Shown here: one piece after another, positions 40,786 through 49,538 of the stretch | Layout of the letters: each line of letters opens with the position of its first letter | Position numbering within the stretch: the first letter of the stretch is position 1 | Assembly (NCBI GenBank): GCA_965267355.1 | Contig: OZ253956.1 | Span: 744,001 to 808,000 of the forward strand | From: GCA-002793235 sp965267355 | Lineage (GTDB): Bacteria; Bacteroidota; Bacteroidia; Flavobacteriales_E; Vicingaceae | Direction of reading: 5' to 3' | Length of the DNA stretch: 64,000 bases | Made by a program: the position numbers and the translations under genes | Notes under the pieces: generated by a model | The model's database searches: none | What the model saw: only the letters and a program-made list of their open reading frames with translations | Told to the model about the DNA's origin: nothing

Positions 40786-42276
40786 ATGTCTAACCCCTTA
40801 AAAAAACTAGCTGGTCAAACAGCAATTTATGGGCTTACTAGCATTGTTGGTAGGCTACTAAACTGGTTTTTAGTTCCAATCTACATTGGAGTTGCTAAGT
40901 TTACTACCGACCAATATGGTGTAGTAACTGAGATGTATTCTTATGTTGCTTTTTTAGTTGTTTTTCTTACTTATGGGATGGAAACAGCATACTTCCGCTA
41001 TTCCACTTTAGATGAACACAAGCCCAAGAAAGTATATACAACTGTAATTTATTCCTTGTTTACAACATCACTATTGTTCATTGCTATATCCTTTTTGTTT
41101 AACCAACCTATTGCAGATTGGTTAATGTATCCTAATCATCCCGAATATGTTACTTGGTTTGCTATAATTGTTGGATTAGATGCTATTTCATCTATACCAA
41201 TGGCTCGATTAAGAAGTGAACAAAAAGCAATAAAATTTGCCATTATCAACTTCATAAATATTGGAGTAAACATAGGGTTAAACCTATTCTTTTTAGCTTA
41301 TTGCTTACCTAAATATGCTGCTGGAGAAACCAGTTCACTAATAGAAACTTTTTACAATCCAGAAATTGGTGTAGGTTACATTTTTATTTCCAATCTTATT
41401 GCAAGCGGAGTTAAGTTTATATTACTACTACCTGATATGTTTAAAGCTCGATATGGCTTTGAAATGCAACTACTTAAAAAGATGTTTATTTACGCGTTAC
41501 CCCTTTTAATTTTTGGACTGGCAGGTATTGTAAATGAAACCATTGATAGAATAATGCTTAAACGAATGTTATATGATACCCTTGGAGAGAAGGAAACACT
41601 ATCTCAACTAGGTATCTATGGTGCTTGTTATAAAGTTTCCATTATTATTACATTGTTTATACAGGCATTTCGATATGCCGCTGAACCTTTCTTTTTTGCC
41701 CAAGAAAAAGAGAAAAATGCTAAAGAGACTTATGCTAAAGTGATGAACTATTTCATCATCGTTTGTGCTACTATCTTCTTAGGGGTAATGCTATTTATAG
41801 ATATCATTAAATACTTTATTCCTAATAAGGATTATTGGGTTGGGTTACAAGTTGTGCCAATATTGTTGTTAGCAAACATTAGTTTGGGTATCTATTATAA
41901 TCAGTCCATTTGGTACAAACTAAGCGGTAAAACCCAATTTGGTGCTTACATTGGAATTTTCGGAGCCATAGTAACTATACTACTCAATTATATTTGGATT
42001 CCTGTTTATGGTTATGTTGGTTCTGCTTGGGCAACATTAATTTGCTACACATCAATGATGATTTTATCTTTCATTTTAAGTCGAAAACATTTCCCTATTC
42101 AATATAACATTCCGAAAATTTTCGCTTACTTAGGTATTGCTTTCGGGTTGTACTATTTAAGCACGTATTTTTCGTTTGACTCTACTCTTGTTAAATATAG
42201 TGTTTCTATAAGCTTTATAATAGGTTTTTTAGCCTTTATTTACCTGCTCGAAAGACCAAAAAAAGTGGTAACTTAG
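40786..42276 (+). CDS. Polysaccharide flippase (MOP/Wzx-like)
   Basis: 496 aa with about 14 membrane helices, beginning LKKLAGQTAIYGLTSIVGRLLNWFLVPIY, the typical polysaccharide-biosynthesis/MATE-like N-terminus. Family members flip lipid-linked oligosaccharides across the inner membrane. It sits in a compact operon with dut, a sugar nucleotidyltransferase and three envelope lipoprotein or murein genes, an order I recall as conserved in Bacteroidota. The substrate is unknown; lipid-linked O-antigen-type glycans or A-LPS for T9SS are possible. Confidence 0.87.
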   Translation: MSNPLKKLAGQTAIYGLTSIVGRLLNWFLVPIYIGVAKFTTDQYGVVTEMYSYVAFLVVFLTYGMETAYFRYSTLDEHKPKKVYTTVIYSLFTTSLLFIAISFLFNQPIADWLMYPNHPEYVTWFAIIVGLDAISSIPMARLRSEQKAIKFAIINFINIGVNIGLNLFFLAYCLPKYAAGETSSLIETFYNPEIGVGYIFISNLIASGVKFILLLPDMFKARYGFEMQLLKKMFIYALPLLIFGLAGIVNETIDRIMLKRMLYDTLGEKETLSQLGIYGACYKVSIIITLFIQAFRYAAEPFFFAQEKEKNAKETYAKVMNYFIIVCATIFLGVMLFIDIIKYFIPNKDYWVGLQVVPILLLANISLGIYYNQSIWYKLSGKTQFGAYIGIFGAIVTILLNYIWIPVYGYVGSAWATLICYTSMMILSFILSRKHFPIQYNIPKIFAYLGIAFGLYYLSTYFSFDSTLVKYSVSISFIIGFLAFIYLLERPKKVVT

Positions 42277-42300
42277 CTCACTATAATTTCTTTAGAATTT

Positions 42301-42735
42301 ATGAAAATCAAAATTGTAAATACATCAAATCACCCTTTACCTCATTATGGTACTGAAGCATCTGCAGGAGTTGATTTAAGAGCACATATAGAAAGCCCAA
42401 TAACTCTTAAGCCTTTAGAGAGAACTCTAATAAAAACAGGTTTATTTATTGAATTGCCTGTAGGTTATGAAGCTCAAGTTAGACCAAGGAGTGGTTTAGC
42501 TTACAAACATGGCTTAACAGTATTAAATACTCCCGGTACTATTGATGCAGATTATAGAGGTGAAATTGGTGTTATTCTAGTTAACCTATCTAACGAAGAA
42601 TTTACCATTGAAAATGGTGAACGTGTTGCCCAAATGGTTATTGCTAAACACGAACAAGCCGAATGGGAATTAGTAGAAGAACTATCTGATACTGAAAGAG
42701 GTACTGGTGGTTTTGGAAGTACAGGAAAAAAATAA
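42301..42735 (+). CDS. dut: Deoxyuridine triphosphatase (dUTPase)
   Basis: 144 aa trimeric dUTPase with all five motifs: ASAGVDLRAH (1), RPRSGLAYKHG (2), GTIDADYRGEIGV (3, catalytic Asp), ERVAQMVI (4) and ERGTGGFGSTGK (5). It hydrolyses dUTP to dUMP plus PPi, keeping uracil out of DNA and feeding thymidylate synthesis. It starts 24 bases after the flippase gene and ends 8 bases before the nucleotidyltransferase gene. Confidence 0.97.
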   Translation: MKIKIVNTSNHPLPHYGTEASAGVDLRAHIESPITLKPLERTLIKTGLFIELPVGYEAQVRPRSGLAYKHGLTVLNTPGTIDADYRGEIGVILVNLSNEEFTIENGERVAQMVIAKHEQAEWELVEELSDTERGTGGFGSTGKK

Positions 42736-42743
42736 AAATTAGT

Positions 42744-43745
42744 ATGAAGATTATTGTGCCAATGGCAGGTAGAGGTTCAAGATTAAGGCCTCACACTTTA
42801 ACAGTACCTAAACCATTAGTTCCGGTTGCAGGGAAACCAATAGTTCAAAGGTTGGTAGAAGATATTACAAAAGTTTGTGGCGAACCGGTGGATGAAATAG
42901 CTTTTATCATAGGTGACTTTGGTGAACAAGTAGAAAAAGATTTAGTAACTGTTGCAGAAAGTTTAGGTGCTAAAGGAAGTATCTATTACCAAGAAGAAGC
43001 CTTAGGAACTGCACATGCTATTTTATGTGCTAAAGATAGTTTACAAGGTAACGTAGTAGTTGCTTTTGCTGACACGTTATTCAAAGCTGATTTCACACTT
43101 GATAATAGTGCTGATGGAATCATCTGGGTAAATCAAATTGATGACCCAAGTGCGTTTGGTGTTGTTAAGTTAGATGAAAATAATGTAATTACAGACTTTG
43201 TAGAAAAGCCAAAAGAATTTGTTTCTGACCTTGCTATAATTGGCATCTATTATTTTAAGGATGGAGCGTATTTAAGAGATGAATTACAATACTTAATTGA
43301 TAATAATATTACCGATAAAGGTGAGTATCAATTAACAGATGCTTTAGAGAACATGAAACAAAAAGGAACAAAATTTGTTCCTGGTCAGGTAATTGAGTGG
43401 TTAGATTGCGGAAATTACAAAGCAACAGTATATACCAACCAGCGAGTTCTAGAGTTTATTAAACATGAAAGCAATATTGATTCATCAGTAAAAAATGAAA
43501 ATTCAGAAATTATTGAACCTTGCTTTATTGGAAAAAATGTTGAATTAATTAATGCAAAAGTTGGTCCGCATGCATCTATAGGAGAAAACACAGTAGTGAA
43601 AAATTCAACTATAGTTAACTCAATTATACAAACCAACACTGTAATTGAAAATTCTACCATTAAAGATTCAATGGTAGGAAATCACGCAAAAATCAGAAAC
43701 AGTAATCGAGAACTAAGTGTTGGTGATTACAACGAAATAGGATAA
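42744..43745 (+). CDS. Sugar-phosphate nucleotidyltransferase with left-handed beta-helix tail
   Basis: 333 aa. The N-terminal nucleotidyltransferase signature IIVPMAGRGSRLRPHTLTVPKPLVPVAGKP (3-32) is followed by a GT-A-like core with ADTLFKADF and VEKPKEF. The C-terminal third (about 245-325) has hexapeptide-like repeats (IGKNVELINAKVGPHASIGENTVVKNSTIVNSII). It should make a UDP-, GDP- or dTDP-sugar from the sugar 1-phosphate and NTP; the base and sugar cannot be assigned. Its stop overlaps the next ATG by one base. Confidence 0.88.
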   Translation: MKIIVPMAGRGSRLRPHTLTVPKPLVPVAGKPIVQRLVEDITKVCGEPVDEIAFIIGDFGEQVEKDLVTVAESLGAKGSIYYQEEALGTAHAILCAKDSLQGNVVVAFADTLFKADFTLDNSADGIIWVNQIDDPSAFGVVKLDENNVITDFVEKPKEFVSDLAIIGIYYFKDGAYLRDELQYLIDNNITDKGEYQLTDALENMKQKGTKFVPGQVIEWLDCGNYKATVYTNQRVLEFIKHESNIDSSVKNENSEIIEPCFIGKNVELINAKVGPHASIGENTVVKNSTIVNSIIQTNTVIENSTIKDSMVGNHAKIRNSNRELSVGDYNEIG

Positions 43746-45511
43746 TGCTAATGAAAATAATTCATCTTTTCATAATTTGTTTAACCATCACTTTTATTGG
43801 ATGTAAAACTGGTGCTGAGATTACCAATACTTCTGCAAAAGAAAAACCAGTTAAAGTTACCTCAACAGAAGAATTGAGTGATGAAGAACTGATTAAATTC
43901 AAATTTTATTTTCATAATGCCAATAAAGAACGCATTTTAGGTAATTATGAAGCAGCATCCAATTTTTTTATGCAATGCATTGAAATTGCACCCAAAGAGG
44001 CAAATCCCTATTACGAATTAGCACATATTTATGAAGTTAATAACCGTTACGATTTAGCTTTAAAGTATGTGGAACAGGCTGTAAATTTAGACCCAAATAA
44101 TTATTGGTACAGAATATTATATGCCCACTCTTTACAAAGAAACGGAGATAATGATGAAGCTATTAAACAATATGAAATATTAATAAAAGAGAATCCTGAA
44201 AATCCAGATTTATATTTTGATTTGGGAGGTATGCAGCTATATGGCGGAAAGTATAAAGATGCCATAGAAACCTTTGATCAACTTGAAAAAATGATTGGGA
44301 TTACCGAAGAGATTTCAGTACAAAAAGAAAAAATTTACATTAAACTGGGGGATATAGATAAAGCTGCTCGTGAGATTGAAAAATTAATTCAAAGTAATCC
44401 TGACGAATTACGTTATCATAACATCTTAGCAGATTTGTACTCAGCTAACAACATGTCCGAAAAGGCAATGGAAATCTATAAAAAGATTATAGAATTAGAC
44501 CCTAACAATCCTTATGCAAATCTTTCTTTACATGATTATTATAAAAAACAAGGTAAAGATAAAGAAGCATTTGAAGCACTGAAAAAAGCCTTTAGTAGTG
44601 AGGCTTTAAACATAGATGCAAAAATGAAAATTTTATTATCATACTATAGTGCAACCGAAAGCTCTAATGAATTAATGCAAGATGCTTATGAGTTAAATAA
44701 AATATTGATTAAAACTCACCCAAAAGATGCTAAGGCATATACCATGTATGCTGATTTTCTTTACCGAGACAAAAAACTAGCAAGTGCTCAGGAATATTAT
44801 TTAAAAGCAATTGAATATGATAGTTCTAAATTTGCAATATGGAGTCAATTAATGTTTATCGAATCTGAACTACAAGATAACGAAGCTCTGCTAAGAGATA
44901 GTAAAAAAGCACTAGACTTATTCCCAAACCAGCCTATTTTCTACTTTTTTTATGGAGCTGTTAACATCCAAAAAAAGAACTTTGAAGAAGCTACTGAATA
45001 TTTAGAAATTGGTAAAGATTATGTGGTAGGGAATCCTGCTTTACTCACTCAATTTTATGCCAATTTGGGTGATGCCTACAATGGATTAAAAGATTACGAA
45101 AAATCTGATAATGCTTATGAAGAAGCCCTAAAAATAGATCCTAAAAATATTTATGTGCTAAACAACTACAGTTATTACCTTTCATTAAGAGGCGAAAAAT
45201 TAGACCGAGCCGAAGAGTTATCAGCACGATGTAATGAATTAGAGCCCGATCAGTTTAACTATCAAGATACTTACGCGTGGATATTATACAAACAAGGTAA
45301 GTATGTTCAGGCAAGAGAATGGTTAGAAAAGGCTGTAGCAAATGGAGGTGATAAAAACTCCGTTATTTTAGAGCACCTTGGTGATGTTTATGCAAAACTC
45401 AACAATATTTCTAAAGCTGTAGAATTTTGGAAGAAAGCAAAAGAAGTAGATAAAGGAGATGTATCTGAGTTTCTTGATAAAAAAATTGCAGATCAAAAAT
45501 TATATGAATAA
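43745..45511 (+). CDS. TPR-repeat lipoprotein
   Basis: 588 aa. A lipoprotein signal with Cys20 (ITFIGCKTGAE) is followed by at least eleven tetratricopeptide repeats, e.g. NPYYELAHIYEVNNRYDLAL near 97 and the last pair GKYVQAREWLEKA near 518, spanning nearly the whole protein. It is a predicted periplasmic scaffold anchored to the outer or inner membrane. It overlaps the nucleotidyltransferase by one base at its start and the DUF4292 gene by 8 bases at its end. Its linkage with DUF4292 and EnvC-like genes suggests an envelope-assembly role. Confidence 0.87.
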   Translation: MLMKIIHLFIICLTITFIGCKTGAEITNTSAKEKPVKVTSTEELSDEELIKFKFYFHNANKERILGNYEAASNFFMQCIEIAPKEANPYYELAHIYEVNNRYDLALKYVEQAVNLDPNNYWYRILYAHSLQRNGDNDEAIKQYEILIKENPENPDLYFDLGGMQLYGGKYKDAIETFDQLEKMIGITEEISVQKEKIYIKLGDIDKAAREIEKLIQSNPDELRYHNILADLYSANNMSEKAMEIYKKIIELDPNNPYANLSLHDYYKKQGKDKEAFEALKKAFSSEALNIDAKMKILLSYYSATESSNELMQDAYELNKILIKTHPKDAKAYTMYADFLYRDKKLASAQEYYLKAIEYDSSKFAIWSQLMFIESELQDNEALLRDSKKALDLFPNQPIFYFFYGAVNIQKKNFEEATEYLEIGKDYVVGNPALLTQFYANLGDAYNGLKDYEKSDNAYEEALKIDPKNIYVLNNYSYYLSLRGEKLDRAEELSARCNELEPDQFNYQDTYAWILYKQGKYVQAREWLEKAVANGGDKNSVILEHLGDVYAKLNNISKAVEFWKKAKEVDKGDVSEFLDKKIADQKLYE

Positions 45512-46337
45512 GGCTCAACTAAGATATTGGTTTTCGCTTCTTGTTTTTAGCTTCTTGTTTTTATCATGTAAAGTGCAAGAAAAGGAAAATATCAAAATAA
45601 AAATTAAGCCTCGTTCATCTAAATATCTAGTAAACAAATTATTAATAAACGAATTCCAATTTAATACTATTTCTGCTAAAGCTCCTGTTGAACTAACTGA
45701 CACTACAGGAAAAAAAACAGACTTTAAAACTCATATCAGAATAAAACAAGATAGTGCCATTTGGATATCAATTACTCCGTTACTTGGTATAGAAATGGCA
45801 AGAGTACTGATAACTAAAGACACCGTGAAACTTCTGAATAGAGTTAAAAAAGAATACTTTATAGGCGATTTTGAGTACATTAACAAATTATTTGGTTCTG
45901 ACTTAGATTATCAAATGATAGAAGCTCTATTAATTGGAAACAGCTTGGATTTTGAAATGGAAGAAAAAATTCATTCTAAAGTAGATCGGAAAAAGGGACT
46001 TTACTATTTGAGTACGGTTAAAAAAAGAATAATTAAAAAAGAGCTAGAAAAAGATAAGGATAAACTAAAAGATCAGGCACAAGCATTGTGGCTAGATCCC
46101 GAAACTTTTAAAATAAAAGAAATTTTACTTTCTACCGTTGAAAGTGATAATACACTTACAGGGGTTTATGAAGATTATAGGGAGCTAGGATCTCAAATTT
46201 TACCTTATGAGATGCTCTTTACCTTACAATCAAAAACAACAGTTAAGATTGGTGTAGAATACACCAAATTTACTACAGGTAAGGTTTTAACTTTCCCGTT
46301 TAAAATACCAACAAAATATGAGCAAATTAATTTATAA
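45504..46337 (+). CDS. DUF4292 lipoprotein
   Basis: 277 aa from the ATG at 45504, which gives a lipoprotein signal with Cys22 (LFLSCKVQE); a longer frame begins 45 bases upstream inside the TPR gene and lacks a sensible leader. The body matches DUF4292, a LolA/LppX-like beta fold thought to handle lipids or lipoproteins (SAKAPVELTDTTGKKTDFKTHIRIKQDSAIWISI; KKEYFIGDFEYINKLFG). It overlaps both neighbours (8 and 20 bases), so TPR protein, DUF4292 and EnvC-like factor are made in step. Confidence 0.87.
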   Translation: MNKAQLRYWFSLLVFSFLFLSCKVQEKENIKIKIKPRSSKYLVNKLLINEFQFNTISAKAPVELTDTTGKKTDFKTHIRIKQDSAIWISITPLLGIEMARVLITKDTVKLLNRVKKEYFIGDFEYINKLFGSDLDYQMIEALLIGNSLDFEMEEKIHSKVDRKKGLYYLSTVKKRIIKKELEKDKDKLKDQAQALWLDPETFKIKEILLSTVESDNTLTGVYEDYRELGSQILPYEMLFTLQSKTTVKIGVEYTKFTTGKVLTFPFKIPTKYEQINL

Positions 46338-47547
46338 AATACTGCACATATTATTTATCTTTTTGATTTGTATTTCTTCATTGACATCCTTTGGTCAAAA
46401 CAAAAAAGAATTAGAAGCCAAAAAAAAGAAACTACAAAAAGAAATAAATTATACCAACAAACTACTTAAAGAAACCCGTAAAAACAAAGACCTAACTTTA
46501 GATGAACTGTTAAGTTTAAAAAGCAAAATTAATGCTCGAACCAATTTAATTTCTGCCATTAACACTGAGTTAAAGTTAATTAACTTAGAAATAGAAAAAA
46601 GCAATCAGGAAATTAAAAAATTAGAAACAGATTTAGCCGAACTAAAAGTAGAATACGCTAAAATTATCTACTACGCATACAAACACCGCAGCAACTTTGA
46701 CAAGATAATGTTTGTATTTGCATCTAGGGATTTTAACCAAGCTTATAAAAGATTAAAATACATACAGCAATATGCTCAATATCGAAAAGCACAAGCCACA
46801 GAAATTGTAAAAACCAAAGAGACTCTTGAGAATGAAATTGAGAATTACAAAAAAGTGAAGCAAGAAAAGTCTGTTCTAGCATCTATAGAAGAGCAAGAAA
46901 AAGAAAAGCTAGCCGTAGAAAAAAATGAACAAGAAACAATTGTAAAACAATTGCAAGGGAAAGAGCAAGAACTAAAAAACAAACTGCAAAAACAACAAGC
47001 CTCTGCACGCAAATTACAAAAAGCTATTCAGCGTATTATTGAAGAAGAAATAAGAAAAGCCCGAGAGGCCGCTAAGAAAGCTGGAAATAGCTCTAAAGGT
47101 TTCCCTATGACTCCTGAAGCAATGAAACTTTCTAACTCATTTGCTTCTAATAAAGGGAAGCTCCCATGGCCTGTACTACAAGGTGTAATAACTGGTAAGT
47201 TTGGAAAACACCCACACCCAGTACTAGCAAATATTGTGATAAACAATAATGGTATTGACATAAGCACTACCAAAAACGCAACCGCAAGAGCTATTTTTGA
47301 TGGTGAAGTTAGTTCTGTAGCTATTATACCTGGAGAAGGCAAAGTAGTGATGGTTAGGCATGGGGAGTATTTGAGTGTTTATTCTTACATGACTGAAGTT
47401 TTTGTAAATAAAGGAGATAAAGTAAGTACTAAGCAAGAGCTAGGAAAATTGGTAAATAGTACTGATAAAAGTAAAGCCCAGGTTCACCTCGAGATTTGGA
47501 AAGGAATGACTAAGCTTAATCCTCAATATTGGATTTATAGGAAATAA
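46318..47547 (+). CDS. EnvC-like murein hydrolase activator (coiled coil plus M23/LytM)
   Basis: 409 aa. Signal peptide (to about residue 23, TSFGQ), a long coiled coil (about 24-250, rich in K, E, Q and L) and a C-terminal LytM domain (about 285-405: WPVLQGVITGKFGKHPHP; NNGIDISTTKNATARAIFDGEV; VHLEIWKG). The first metal motif HxxxD is replaced by NNGID (no His), so the domain is probably non-catalytic and activates amidases, as EnvC does under FtsEX control. ftsX is at 12.5 kb in the same window. It ends the operon. Confidence 0.9.
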   Translation: MSKLIYKILHILFIFLICISSLTSFGQNKKELEAKKKKLQKEINYTNKLLKETRKNKDLTLDELLSLKSKINARTNLISAINTELKLINLEIEKSNQEIKKLETDLAELKVEYAKIIYYAYKHRSNFDKIMFVFASRDFNQAYKRLKYIQQYAQYRKAQATEIVKTKETLENEIENYKKVKQEKSVLASIEEQEKEKLAVEKNEQETIVKQLQGKEQELKNKLQKQQASARKLQKAIQRIIEEEIRKAREAAKKAGNSSKGFPMTPEAMKLSNSFASNKGKLPWPVLQGVITGKFGKHPHPVLANIVINNNGIDISTTKNATARAIFDGEVSSVAIIPGEGKVVMVRHGEYLSVYSYMTEVFVNKGDKVSTKQELGKLVNSTDKSKAQVHLEIWKGMTKLNPQYWIYRK

Positions 47548-47558
47548 GTTTGATGACC

Positions 47559-47607
47559 GAAGTTAGAAGCTGAAAGATTAAATTGCTAGCCTCTAACTTC
47601 TAACTTC
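47559..47607. repeat. Inverted TTCTAAC-type interspersed repeat
   Basis: GAAGTTAGAAG (47559-47569) is the exact reverse complement of CTTCTAACTTC (47597-47607); the right arm carries tandem TAACTTC units. It fills the gap between the EnvC-like gene and the GSCFA gene. I recall such TTCTAAC-rich elements scattered between genes in Bacteroidota. It may double as a terminator, though there is no T-run. Confidence 0.6.
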
Positions 47608-47612
47608 TAGCC

Positions 47613-48560
47613 ATGAAATTAACTACCCAAGTAAAAATACCAGAATCAAAAATAAGTATTGAGCATAAAGCTCCTTTAACACTTATCGGTTCTTGCTTTG
47701 CCGAATCAATTGGTAAAAAGTTAGAATATCATAAATTCAATATTTGTAAAAATCCGTTTGGAATAATTTACAACCCAATTTCATTAAGCAAATCGTTAAG
47801 GAGAATAATTGATAATAAAATTTATTCTGAAAACGAATTAATCCATTTCAATGAAAAATGGTTGAGTTTAGATCACCATGGTAGTTTTTCTGAGCTGGAT
47901 AAATCTAAATGTTTAAATAATATCAACAACTCAATAAAACTAGCCCATAATCACCTTAAAGTAACTAACACTCTAATTATAACTTTTGGTTCAGCTTGGG
48001 TGTATGAATATGATAGTTTTGGAATCGTAGCTAATTGCCACAAAATACCAGCTAAAGAATTTACCAAGAGATTATTGAGTGTTAAAGAAATTATTGCAGC
48101 TTACGAACAAATAATTGAAAGCCTGAAAAACTTTAATCCAAACCTCAACCTAATTTTTACGGTTAGTCCCGTTAGACATGCCAAAGATGGATTATACCAA
48201 AACAATTTGAGTAAAAGCACTCTACATTTAGCCGTAAATTATTTGATTGAGCAACACCAAAACTGTTTTTACTTTCCGGCTTACGAAATTGTGATTGATG
48301 AATTAAGAGACTATCGTTTTTACAAGGATGATTTAGTTCATCCAACTGAGCTTGCTGTGGACTATGTTTGGGAAAAATTTAACGACTGTTTTTTTGATAA
48401 TGAAACTCAGCAATTGAATATTGAGATTGCTAAAATTCAATCTGCCTTATCCCATAAACCTTTTAATACAGAAAGTGAAGAGTATCAAAAATTTACTGAA
48501 AAAACCCAAGAACAAGTTACCCAAATAAAAGTGAATTATCCATTTTTAGATTTCGCTTAA
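47613..48560 (+). CDS. GSCFA-domain protein
   Basis: 315 aa. The domain's name-giving motif GSCFAES is at 26-32 and the second conserved block is DDLVHPTELAVDYVW (about 242-256). Together they look like a GDSL/SGNH-type hydrolase site (Ser27, with Asp and His in DxVHP), so an esterase or acyl-transferase activity is likely but not shown. It has no signal peptide. The 3' end overlaps the convergent glycosyltransferase by 15 bases. Confidence 0.88.
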   Translation: MKLTTQVKIPESKISIEHKAPLTLIGSCFAESIGKKLEYHKFNICKNPFGIIYNPISLSKSLRRIIDNKIYSENELIHFNEKWLSLDHHGSFSELDKSKCLNNINNSIKLAHNHLKVTNTLIITFGSAWVYEYDSFGIVANCHKIPAKEFTKRLLSVKEIIAAYEQIIESLKNFNPNLNLIFTVSPVRHAKDGLYQNNLSKSTLHLAVNYLIEQHQNCFYFPAYEIVIDELRDYRFYKDDLVHPTELAVDYVWEKFNDCFFDNETQQLNIEIAKIQSALSHKPFNTESEEYQKFTEKTQEQVTQIKVNYPFLDFA

Positions 48561-49538
48561 ATCAAACGCTGATTGCTGTTGCACAATAAATTGGTTTTTA
48601 CCTACATGATAATCAGCTAAATATTCTTGTTCGGTTTGCCCTGGTGTTGGAACTAATAAGGCTTTTTTACTCAATATTGCTAAATCCATTATGCTACTAT
48701 AACCCGAACGACAAACAACCAATTTACTTTTTAAAATACACTCTTGTAATTCTTTTGTAGAAAGATGGTTAAATACAAGTGTTGAGTGTTGAGTGTTAAG
48801 TGTTGAGCTACCAGGTTTACCTAATACAACAATAGCTTTTAAATTGTTCTCTTTAATTTGTTGCATTATCATTTCTTCGAAAATGGTTCTTTGTGGTTCT
48901 GGTCCAGATATAATGGCACAAATGTCAAATTCTTCTTTTACACCTCCCCAATCCTCCTTTTTAGGAGGGAGTTCAGAAAACCTTGATAAAGCTCCAATAA
49001 ATTTATGTTTCTGTTCAAATGGCTTCAGATGAGATAAATCTCCTGATAAGTTGACTTCTCCCTCATAATCTGGAATCCATACCTCATCAAAATTGCTTAA
49101 TAGTTGAGCAATTTTTTTATGTACTATTATTTCTCCTACTGGTACTTTTGGATAAAGTTGATGGGTAATGATAATCGATTCTACTTTATCACTATACAAA
49201 CCATAACGATTGTCAGAAACAATCATATCAATTTGATGTTGCTCTAATAAATCATCTAAAAACTGCTTTTCTTTTTTAATGAAATTGTAAAACTTTACAC
49301 TCTCGTAAAACAACTTTAAAGCACTTCCTTTCTCATTGTATTCAACTTCATAACCTGGAATGGTTATCGTCTCCAAATCAGGAAATTCTTGTTGTAAAAA
49401 AACTAACGGGTTTTTGTCAGCTCCAATAATTACATGATGTCCTTCTTTAAGAAACTGTTTGATTAATGGAACACAACGGGTTGCATGCCCCAACCCCCAA
49501 CCTAGCGGGCAAACCAATATGGTTTTTGTATTACTCAG
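48546..49538 (-). CDS. Glycosyltransferase (GT-B, MurG/GlcNAc-transferase-like) with two in-frame interspersed repeats
   Basis: About 330 aa. The best start is CTG at 49536-49538, overlapping the upstream TGA as CTGA and reading MSNTKTILVCPLGWGLGHATR; a TTG seven codons later would remove the first beta strand. The glycine-rich GWGLGHATR loop and the C-terminal RSGYSSIMDLAILSKKALLVPTPGQTEQ donor-binding site mark a GT-B fold of the MurG type, likely using a UDP-sugar. Two stretches look inserted: LPPKKEDWGGV near 190-200 (repeat 48941-48973) and SSTLNTQHSTL near 244-254 (repeat 48781-48808). It follows the LpxL-like gene. Confidence 0.82.
   Translation of the reverse strand: MSNTKTILVCPLGWGLGHATRCVPLIKQFLKEGHHVIIGADKNPLVFLQQEFPDLETITIPGYEVEYNEKGSALKLFYESVKFYNFIKKEKQFLDDLLEQHQIDMIVSDNRYGLYSDKVESIIITHQLYPKVPVGEIIVHKKIAQLLSNFDEVWIPDYEGEVNLSGDLSHLKPFEQKHKFIGALSRFSELPPKKEDWGGVKEEFDICAIISGPEPQRTIFEEMIMQQIKENNLKAIVVLGKPGSSTLNTQHSTLVFNHLSTKELQECILKSKLVVCRSGYSSIMDLAILSKKALLVPTPGQTEQEYLADYHVGKNQFIVQQQSAFDLSEI
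48781..48808. repeat. Four tandem heptamers GTTGAGT inside a glycosyltransferase gene
   Basis: Units GTTGAGT, GTTGAGT, GTTAAGT and GTTGAGC follow without gaps (28 bases). Read on the reverse strand in frame they give SSTLNTQHSTL. Gain or loss of one 7-base unit would shift the reading frame. The same GTTGAGT-type strings are common intergenic elements in Bacteroidota (from memory). Confidence 0.85.
48941..48973. repeat. CCTCCT/AGGAGG palindromic interspersed repeat inside a coding sequence
   Basis: CCTCCT (48953-48958) pairs with AGGAGG (48963-48968) around four Ts; the flanking CACCTCCCC is typical of intergenic C-rich/G-rich elements of this phylum, of which 13620-13655 is another example. 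On the reverse strand it is read in frame as LPPKKEDWGGV. Confidence 0.65.
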
